From the NCBI GenBank assembly GCA_002413755.1, contig DHXQ01000016.1, positions 1,706-14,995 of the forward strand: a stretch of DNA of 13,290 bases, read 5' to 3'. A model generated the notes under the pieces. It searched no databases, had not been told where the DNA came from, and saw only the letters and a list, made by a program, of their open reading frames with translations. The position numbers and the translations under genes were made by a program. Origin of the DNA: Candidatus Saccharibacteria bacterium UBA5152 (GTDB lineage: Bacteria; Patescibacteriota; Saccharimonadia; Saccharimonadales; UBA4665). The first letter of the stretch is position 1. Every line of letters begins with the position of its first letter. This document shows, in pieces, positions 8,217 through 13,290 of this stretch.

Positions 8217-8843
8217 CTATTGCTCGCGGGTGATAAAGGCTAATTCGTAGCCTGGGAATCCGTGAGGAGCAAGCTGGGTTGAGGCATATGGACGTGGCGG
8301 TGGGAGGTCGACCGCGTCTAGCCCAATCGATGCCGGTGTCTGGTCCGCAAACCAGTCTAGTACGTCCGAGGTCGCGTGCCTCGTGGCTACTCGGGCGATC
8401 TCGATGACTGAGCGGACTGCTTTCCAGTCTGTCTTGTAGGGGAAGATCTCGATCACTTTGGCTTGCTCGTCCTGTAAGATGCCTGACGCGTCATTGAGAG
8501 TAAGAGATATGGAACTCATAGCGTCACCATCTGGATGATATCCAACTTCAACCACTTCAAAGGCGAGGGAACTCCAACTTGTCGGTGCTAGGCTGCGCGT
8601 AAGCCGGTCAAGAAATTTCGCCTCAGTCTGCCATGGTTTTGGCGCCCTTGAAATAGCTTTATGTTTCACCTTTTGAGATAGTGCATCGTTTATGTCACTC
8701 TCACTGGCGATGACGATTGCAAGCGATGCTACAGATCTAGCAGTTACGCCAGACTCTGGAAATACATCCCGAGCCTGTCTGGCGAAAGATAGGGCCTGAA
8801 TACTGTCTGGGGTTAATGGCCGCCGCACCTGTATGTTGTACAT
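8217..8843 (-). CDS. Hypothetical protein, 208 residues, unrecognised
   Basis: This is the only minus-strand gene in the window. It starts at the ATG complementary to 8841-8843 and ends at a TAG complementary to 8217-8219. The protein is soluble-looking: no signal peptide and no membrane segment. It opens MYNIQVRRPLTPDSIQALSF. The middle mixes helix-like and strand-like segments (SLAFEVVEVGYHPDGD near 92-107, IEIFPYKTDWKAVRSVIEIA near 132-151), and a Pro-rich segment DLPPPRPY lies near the end. I do not recognise a family. It converges on the giant Ig gene with only 15 bases between stops, and diverges from lepA across 65 bases. It is judged a real gene because it is long and open, has a TATAAT box upstream, and fills the only space between the neighbours. 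Confidence 0.75.
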   Translation of the reverse strand: MYNIQVRRPLTPDSIQALSFARQARDVFPESGVTARSVASLAIVIASESDINDALSQKVKHKAISRAPKPWQTEAKFLDRLTRSLAPTSWSSLAFEVVEVGYHPDGDAMSSISLTLNDASGILQDEQAKVIEIFPYKTDWKAVRSVIEIARVATRHATSDVLDWFADQTPASIGLDAVDLPPPRPYASTQLAPHGFPGYELAFITREQ

Positions 8844-8860
8844 GGCAAATACTCTAACAT

Positions 8861-8866
8861 ATTATA
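8861..8866 (-). promoter_or_regulatory. Minus-strand -10 box of the hypothetical gene
   Basis: The minus strand reads TATAAT here, with its first base 23 nt before the ATG, predicting a leader of roughly 11 nt. No convincing -35 lies 16-18 bases further upstream. It sits about 30 bases from the lepA -10 box on the other strand, so the two divergent promoters overlap. Confidence 0.45.
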
Positions 8867-8891
8867 AATACTCACACAATAGCCTTACCTC

Positions 8892-8900
8892 TGTTATAAT
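8892..8900 (+). promoter_or_regulatory. Extended -10 promoter of lepA
   Basis: TGT followed directly by a perfect TATAAT (8895-8900) forms an extended -10 element. The usual 6-7 base offset puts the transcription start at about 8906-8907, only 2-3 bases before the lepA ATG at 8909. There is no room for a Shine-Dalgarno, so the mRNA would be leaderless or nearly so. The -35 position (TCACAC, 8872-8877) is poor, as is common with extended -10 promoters. Confidence 0.6.
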
Positions 8901-8908
8901 AGTGCTCA

Positions 8909-10705
8909 ATGGACCAAACACTTATTCGGAACTTCTGTATTATTGCGCATATCGACCACGGCAAGTCGACGCTGGCTGACCGCCTGATGGAAATGACCGG
9001 CACCGTCGAGAAGCGCAATATGAAAGCCCAGCTGCTCGACCGGATGGATTTGGAGCGTGAAAAGGGAATCACCATCAAACTGGCACCGGTCCGCATGGAG
9101 TACAAGAGTCACGAGCTAAACCTGATCGACACACCGGGCCACGTCGACTTCAGCTACGAAGTCTCGCGCTCGCTGGAGGCCTGTGAGGGCGCCTTGCTTG
9201 TCGTGGATGCAACCCAAGGGATTCAGGCCCAAACCCTCGCCAACGTCTATTTGGCAATCGCGGCAGATCTGACAATTATCCCTGTTTTAAATAAGATAGA
9301 TCTGCCAGCCGCCGATGTCGAGCGGGTGAGCGCGGAGATTATCAGCTTGCTGGGCTGCGCCCGCGAAGATATCCTGGAGATCTCCGCCAAAACTGGCGTC
9401 GGCGTCGATGCGGTGCTCGAGCGCGTCGTGAAAGATATCCCTGATCCAACTAAGCGCGACGACATCGAACTCGTTGGCGGCGAACAAACCCGCGCCCTGA
9501 TATTCGATAGTTACTACGACGATTACCGCGGCGTCATTCTATACGTCCGCATCTTTGGCGGCGAGATTGCCAAGAATGCCCAGATAAAGATGCTCAACAC
9601 CAGCGCCCAAGGCATTGCCCTGGAAGTTGGTGCCCTCAAGCCCGACATGACGCCGGGCAAGACCCTGGAGTCCGGCGAAATCGGCTACATCGTCACCAAT
9701 CTGAAGACGACTCGCGATGCCAAAGTCGGCGACACCATCACCCTGGTGGCGAATCCAGCCAGCGAACCACTGCCCGGTTACAAAAACGTGCAACCGTTCG
9801 TCTACGCCGGCTTCTTCCCAGAGAGCAACGAGTATTACAACGAGCTCAAGGAGGCGATCGAAAAGCTGTCATTGAGCGACTCGGCGCTGCAGTACGAGCC
9901 CGAAAACTCACCGGTGCTCGGTTTCGGCGTCCGGATTGGCTTCCTGGGGCTGCTACACATGGACATCATCCGCGAGCGCCTGGAGCGCGAATACAACCTC
10001 GAGCTGGTGGTTACCAACCCATCGACCGATTACCAGATCAGCCTCAATAACGGTGACGAAATCGACATCAAATCCGCCAGCGACTTACCCGACCCGGCGC
10101 GCATTAAAGAGATCCGCGAGCCCTGGATCAAGGGTGAAATCGTCGTGCCGCAGGACTATGTCGGCGCGGTGATCCAGCTGATCTCCACCAAACGCGGGAT
10201 ACACAAAAACTTGAGCTATGTCGACGCCCGGGCACTGGTCAGCTTCGAGGCGCCACTGGCGAATCTGCTGACCGACTTTTATGACCAGCTGAAGAGTATT
10301 ACCAGCGGCTACGGCTCATTCAACTACGAACTCGACGATTACCGCGCCGAAGATCTGGTGCGGGTCGACTTCTATGTCGCCGGTGAAATCGTCGGCGCCC
10401 TCAGCGTCATGGCTCACCGCAGCGAATCGCAAGGCTTGGGCCGCGAAATTGTCGACAAGCTCAAAGAAGTGATCCCGCGCCAAAACTTCCAGGTCGCCCT
10501 GCAGGCCGCCATCGGCGGCAAATTCATCGCCCGGGCCGATCTCAGCGCTTACCGCAAAGACGTCACGACTGGCCTCTACGGTGGCGACGTGTCGCGCAAG
10601 AAGAAGGTCCTAGCCAAGCAGGCGAAGGGTAAGAAGCGTATGAAGCGCTTCGGTAAAGTTGATATTCCATCCGAGGCCTTTACGGTGATGCTCAAGCGTG
10701 ATTAA
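8909..10705 (+). CDS. lepA: Elongation factor 4 (LepA), translational GTPase
   Basis: LepA/EF4 is a ribosome-associated GTPase related to EF-G that acts on stalled or mis-translocated ribosomes and in initiation or 30S assembly. The 598 residues match the usual length of about 600. GTPase motifs are intact: G1 AHIDHGKS (13-20), G2 within EKGITIK (Thr55), G3 DTPGH (74-78), G4 NKID (128-131) and G5 SAK (159-161). The family-specific C-terminal domain is complete, ending with the basic block KQAKGKKRMKRFGKV, then IPSEAFTVMLK. EKGITIK in place of the more common ERGITIK is within family variation. The start is set by the motif distance (G1 His at residue 14) and by the tight promoter just upstream. 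The next gene begins 23 bases downstream on the same strand. Confidence 0.97.
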   Translation: MDQTLIRNFCIIAHIDHGKSTLADRLMEMTGTVEKRNMKAQLLDRMDLEREKGITIKLAPVRMEYKSHELNLIDTPGHVDFSYEVSRSLEACEGALLVVDATQGIQAQTLANVYLAIAADLTIIPVLNKIDLPAADVERVSAEIISLLGCAREDILEISAKTGVGVDAVLERVVKDIPDPTKRDDIELVGGEQTRALIFDSYYDDYRGVILYVRIFGGEIAKNAQIKMLNTSAQGIALEVGALKPDMTPGKTLESGEIGYIVTNLKTTRDAKVGDTITLVANPASEPLPGYKNVQPFVYAGFFPESNEYYNELKEAIEKLSLSDSALQYEPENSPVLGFGVRIGFLGLLHMDIIRERLEREYNLELVVTNPSTDYQISLNNGDEIDIKSASDLPDPARIKEIREPWIKGEIVVPQDYVGAVIQLISTKRGIHKNLSYVDARALVSFEAPLANLLTDFYDQLKSITSGYGSFNYELDDYRAEDLVRVDFYVAGEIVGALSVMAHRSESQGLGREIVDKLKEVIPRQNFQVALQAAIGGKFIARADLSAYRKDVTTGLYGGDVSRKKKVLAKQAKGKKRMKRFGKVDIPSEAFTVMLKRD

Positions 10706-10713
10706 CAGAGGTA

Positions 10714-10722
10714 TGATATAGT
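10714..10722 (+). promoter_or_regulatory. Extended -10-like element before the guanylate kinase gene
   Basis: TGA followed by TATAGT (10717-10722) fits an extended -10. Its first hexamer base lies 12 nt before the ATG, so the predicted transcript start coincides with the start codon. A Shine-Dalgarno-like AGAGGT (10707-10712) is about 16 bases from the ATG, too far for normal use. Read-through from lepA is also possible. Confidence 0.4.
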
Positions 10723-10728
10723 TTTACG

Positions 10729-11475
10729 ATGGAACTACAATTACGAGAACTGGTCGAAAATTATAAAGTAAGCCAGGAGGCGAAGGATATTGTCGCACAG
10801 ACACCAATAGTGCTCCTGGTAGGGATTAGCGGTGCCGGCAAGGATACGATCAAGCACCGCCTGCTTGAGACCGGCAGTTACCATCATATTGTCTCACATA
10901 CCACTCGAGCCCCGCGTGAAAACGCTGGTGTTAGGGAGCGTGATGGCGTCGACTACTACTTTATTAGCAGAGAAGAGGCTGCCCGGATGCTACGTGAAGG
11001 TGCCTTCATCGAGGCCAAGACTTACAGTGGCAATCTTTACGGAACGAGTGTTACCGAAATTGTTCATGCCAATCAAGAGGGTAAGATCGCAATCACCGAT
11101 ATGGAAGTCCAGGGAGTTGCTGAGTATAAAGCCATTTCGCCAAAAGTTATTGCTGAGTTTATATTGCCACCAAATTTTGAGGAGTGGCAGCGCCGGCTCC
11201 ACTCGCGTTATGGAGACCAGGGTGCAGACCCGGCAGATATAACGAAGCGTATGGATACGGCGATAGTTGAGCTTAAAGAAGCGCTGCAACAGGCGTATTA
11301 CCACTTTATTGTCAACGAGGTACTAGAGGACGCGGTCAGTGCCGCCGATAAGATTGCCCACGATGACAACAGCTTCAATACGATCGACCGGAGTTTCAGC
11401 AAATGGGCCGAACAACTACTGATAGATCTGGAAAATCACGCTACTGCTCAGGGTAGGCGAATCAAAAAGGCTTAA
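10729..11475 (+). CDS. gmk: Guanylate kinase-like protein with N- and C-terminal extensions
   Basis: The family phosphorylates GMP (or dGMP) to GDP with ATP in the cytosol. Visible landmarks: a P-loop GISGAGKDT (32-40), the GMP-binding segment HTTRAPRE (57-64) leading to DGVDYYFIS (72-80), GNLYGTS (101-107), ITDMEVQG at the usual DIDWQGA position, and FILPPNFEEWQRRLHSR in the lid-flanking region. The protein is 248 residues against about 200 for typical Gmk. It has about 25 extra N-terminal residues, a helical tail of about 40 residues, and an insertion between the TTRxPR and GVDYxF motifs. The residue after the P-loop lysine is Asp, not Ser/Thr. It could be the housekeeping Gmk or a second, divergent paralogue; the window cannot decide. 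It follows lepA by 23 bases, possibly co-transcribed. Confidence 0.82.
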   Translation: MELQLRELVENYKVSQEAKDIVAQTPIVLLVGISGAGKDTIKHRLLETGSYHHIVSHTTRAPRENAGVRERDGVDYYFISREEAARMLREGAFIEAKTYSGNLYGTSVTEIVHANQEGKIAITDMEVQGVAEYKAISPKVIAEFILPPNFEEWQRRLHSRYGDQGADPADITKRMDTAIVELKEALQQAYYHFIVNEVLEDAVSAADKIAHDDNSFNTIDRSFSKWAEQLLIDLENHATAQGRRIKKA

Positions 11476-11512
11476 ATTACAGCACGCAGCATAAGCAAAA
11501 TAAAATAAGCAC

Positions 11513-11540
11513 TTGCATTATGAATTAAATCCGACATACT
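11513..11540 (+). promoter_or_regulatory. Candidate promoter of the dockerin-bearing gene
   Basis: TTGCAT (11513-11518) and CATACT (11535-11540) are 16 bases apart in the 87-base AT-rich gap after the kinase gene. ATACTT followed closely by ATA also occurs upstream of the giant paralogue (1947-1956), hinting at a shared promoter type. Both hexamers deviate from consensus. Confidence 0.35.
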
Positions 11541-11562
11541 TATAGGCATAAATACCTTTAAA

Positions 11563-13107
11563 ATGAGCTATAAGGCTATGAAAATCAAACATATAACATC
11601 GGTGACGCATATCAAAAAGGCGAGTACATTTCTGCTCGCGGTATTACTATTGGTCGGAGTCTTGTCAGCTCTCCCTGGTACGGCTTCGCTGACCGGTAAG
11701 GCTTCGGCAGCTTGTCTGGCGACTGCACCACCAACAACATATGGCCAGGTCACCCAAACCGTCAACGTTACCACTGCTGGCACGTACCGCGTCTGGAGCC
11801 GTATCAAAGCCCCCGACACAACCGCCAACTCCTACTACTTCCAAGCTGATGGTGGCTGCGCCTATAACGTCGGTGACTCAACGAGTATCCCAGCTAGCAC
11901 CTGGACCTGGGTCAACTACCAGGACGGTACGACCAGCTCAACTGTCAATGTCACCCTGACCGCGGGTGCACACACCCTGACCTACACCGGCAAGGAAGCG
12001 AATGTCCAACTTGATAGAGTCTTGCTATTAACTGATTTGTCTTGTGTGCCAACAGGCACTGGCGATAACTGTGCGGTTAACGACACGACTTCTCCTTCGG
12101 TCGGTGTAGATTCACCCCTCGCTGGTGCAACTGTCTCTGGTACGGTCACGATTGCTGCCTCGGCGTCAGACGCATCTGGCGTAAAGCAAGTTGAATTCCT
12201 GATCGACAACGTCGTAGTCTCGACTGATACTACCTCGGCCTACAGCTATTCCTGGAACACGACAACTGCCACCAATGGAACGCATACGCTGACTGCTAGA
12301 GCCACGGATAATGCAAACAATGTGGGGACGAGTACGGCAGTGAGCGTGACTGTGAATAACACTGACTCGACTGCGCCGACTGTGACGTCCTTCACGGCAA
12401 CTCCGGCAAGCGTTGTTGCCGGCGATACGGTCGCCATGGCAGCTACTGCCACCGACAACGTGGCTGTCACAAAAGTCGAATTCTACTCTGGCACGACCTT
12501 GCTGGGTACCGATACCACAGCGCCGTACAGCTATAACTGGGTAATAACCACCGGAAGTACTCTCGGTGCGCATGCTATGACGGCTAAAGCCTATGATGCC
12601 GCCGGCAATTCCAAATCTTCCCCTAATGTCACCGTCACCGTCAATCCGCCTCCCGACACGACTCTCCCGACGGTTAGCATTACTGCGCCTGTTGCCGGAG
12701 CCTCATATACCGTCGGCGCAACCGTTACGATCAATGCTACTGCCACCGACAATGTCGCTGTCGCCAAGGTTGAATTCTACGACGGTACCACACTGCTGAA
12801 CTCTGATGCGGCTTCACCGTACACCTACGCCTGGAATACTACCGGTGCAGTGATTGCGACACATGCCCTGACAGCCAAAGCCTACGATACTTCTGGCAAC
12901 GTCAAGGCTTCCGCTGCAGTCAGTATCACCATCGCTGCCCAAACAACAGGCAATGGCGATGTTAACCTTGACGGTCGCGTCAACGCCCTGGACCTCTCAG
13001 CCCTGATTTCACATGATGGTCAGAACTACCCAGCCGCTGACTTCAACAACGACGGTACCGTCGGCGCCGCCGACATGGCTATCCTGCTCGCTAAGTGGAC
13101 CTGGTAA
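11563..13107 (+). CDS. Secreted Ig-repeat protein with C-terminal dockerin domain
   Basis: This 514-residue exported protein is a paralogue of the giant protein encoded upstream. A long basic n-region and hydrophobic core (about 22-37) form a signal peptide, with likely cleavage after KASA (46-49). The N-terminal module (about 50-173) matches the giant protein's: TAGTYRVWSRI, a WTWVNYQ segment, and CVPTGTGDNCA, with Cys51, Cys99, Cys161 and Cys170. Three Big_9-like Ig domains start at about 174, 269 and 366, with VEF, SYSWNTT and KAYDAAGN-type motifs. Residues 463-514 form a type I-like dockerin with two EF-hand-style calcium loops: Asp466/Asn468/Asp470/Gly471/Asp477 and Asp493/Asn495/Asp497/Gly498/Asp504. 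Dockerins bind cohesin modules; none is evident in this window. An in-frame ATG at 11578 would shorten the n-region by five residues and is possible. The gene is closed by a strong terminator. Confidence 0.9.
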   Translation: MSYKAMKIKHITSVTHIKKASTFLLAVLLLVGVLSALPGTASLTGKASAACLATAPPTTYGQVTQTVNVTTAGTYRVWSRIKAPDTTANSYYFQADGGCAYNVGDSTSIPASTWTWVNYQDGTTSSTVNVTLTAGAHTLTYTGKEANVQLDRVLLLTDLSCVPTGTGDNCAVNDTTSPSVGVDSPLAGATVSGTVTIAASASDASGVKQVEFLIDNVVVSTDTTSAYSYSWNTTTATNGTHTLTARATDNANNVGTSTAVSVTVNNTDSTAPTVTSFTATPASVVAGDTVAMAATATDNVAVTKVEFYSGTTLLGTDTTAPYSYNWVITTGSTLGAHAMTAKAYDAAGNSKSSPNVTVTVNPPPDTTLPTVSITAPVAGASYTVGATVTINATATDNVAVAKVEFYDGTTLLNSDAASPYTYAWNTTGAVIATHALTAKAYDTSGNVKASAAVSITIAAQTTGNGDVNLDGRVNALDLSALISHDGQNYPAADFNNDGTVGAADMAILLAKWTW

Positions 13108-13126
13108 TCGGTTAGGCGTATATGGC

Positions 13127-13158
13127 AAGAGACCGGAACAACTCCGGTCTCTTTTTTT
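13127..13158 (+). terminator. Intrinsic terminator after the dockerin-bearing gene
   Basis: A perfect stem pairs AAGAGACCGGA (13127-13137) with TCCGGTCTCTT (13143-13153) around a five-base loop ACAAC, running into a T tract at 13152-13158. It starts 20 bases after the stop codon and separates the surface-protein gene from the following heat-shock control region. Confidence 0.93.
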
Positions 13159-13185
13159 CAAGCATGCCCCATATAGCCAGCGCGT

Positions 13186-13212
13186 CTAGCACTCTTGACC
13201 ACTGACTGCTAA
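13186..13212 (+). promoter_or_regulatory. CIRCE operator (HrcA binding site)
   Basis: The left arm CTAGCACTC (13186-13194) and right arm GACTGCTAA (13204-13212) are separated by exactly nine bases. The known consensus is TTAGCACTC-N9-GAGTGCTAA; this copy differs at two of 18 arm positions. It lies directly on the -35 box, so bound HrcA would block RNA polymerase, which is the classical arrangement of autoregulated hrcA-grpE-dnaK operons. Confidence 0.85.
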
Positions 13213-13224
13213 TTCAGCTATAAT
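13195..13224 (+). promoter_or_regulatory. Sigma-70 type promoter of the hrcA gene
   Basis: TTGACC (13195-13200) and a perfect TATAAT (13219-13224) are 18 bases apart. The -35 box occupies the spacer of the CIRCE operator. The predicted start is near 13231, giving a leader of about 22 nt. This is the best-formed promoter in the window. Confidence 0.8.
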
Positions 13225-13252
13225 GTTGCATAGAATGTAACCCATATTCATC

Positions 13253-13290
13253 ATGACAGAACGCCAACAACAGATACTTTCAGCCATCAT
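13253..13290 (+). CDS. hrcA: Probable heat-shock repressor HrcA, N-terminus only (cut by window end)
   Basis: Only 12 codons and two bases are visible: MTERQQQILSAI and the start of the next residue. This fits the first helix of the HrcA winged-helix domain (families usually begin with a TERQxxIL-type segment followed by hydrophobics and an acidic helix). LexA starts in a similar way, so the protein sequence alone would not decide. The CIRCE operator 41 bases upstream favours HrcA strongly. HrcA represses chaperone genes and its own operon until heat or misfolded protein titrates GroEL away. grpE, dnaK or dnaJ would be expected further downstream. No Shine-Dalgarno is seen. Confidence 0.72.
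   Translation, partial: MTERQQQILSAI

Noticed and set aside
8237..8253. Inverted repeat AGGCTA/TAGCCT as a terminator between the convergent genes
   Set aside because: It has only six base pairs, no T tract on the plus strand, and lies inside the end of the minus-strand coding region.
11470..11496. GCTTA ... TAAGC pairing after the kinase gene as a terminator
   Set aside because: A five-base stem with a long loop and no T tract is not a credible terminator.

Overview
The window looks like chromosomal DNA from a small-genome bacterium of the Patescibacteria/CPR radiation, most likely Candidatus Saccharibacteria (TM7). This is inferred from gene style: a CPR-like MurJ, a LepA with an EKGITIK switch I, very tight gene packing, starts that mostly lack Shine-Dalgarno sequences, and very large Ig-repeat surface proteins. 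No rRNA or universal marker is present to prove it. The standard genetic code fits every gene.

Layout. Positions 3-227 hold the C-terminal tail of an unidentified protein. It is followed by murJ (259-1866, lipid II flippase). Next is a 6.2 kb gene (1971-8201) for a 2076-residue secreted protein: signal peptide, a four-cysteine N-terminal module, one Ig-like domain, a CARDB-like domain, 16 tandem Ig-like repeats of 96-97 residues, and a PA14 domain. A lone reverse-strand gene of unknown function (8217-8843) converges on it and diverges from lepA. lepA (8909-10705) and a guanylate-kinase-like gene (10729-11475) follow. A shorter paralogue of the giant protein (11563-13107) comes next, with the same N-terminal module and three Ig repeats but a C-terminal dockerin in place of PA14. 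A clear intrinsic terminator closes it (13127-13158). The window ends in the first 12 codons of a probable hrcA gene, preceded by a CIRCE operator wrapped around the -35 box of a near-consensus sigma-70 promoter.

How the genes relate. The housekeeping genes (cell-wall lipid II export, translation GTPase, nucleotide kinase, heat-shock repressor) do not form one pathway. The distinctive content is the pair of exported, modular, beta-rich proteins. They share a head and diverge in the tail, and they probably act at the cell surface, for example in host or glycan attachment. Neither has a visible sortase or lipoprotein anchor, so the dockerin may be the assembly device for one of them. Several starts sit only 12-14 nt downstream of the first base of a -10-like box with no Shine-Dalgarno, which suggests leaderless transcription. 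All intergenic gaps are under 150 bases, and there are no tRNAs, CRISPR arrays or insertion sequences that I can see.
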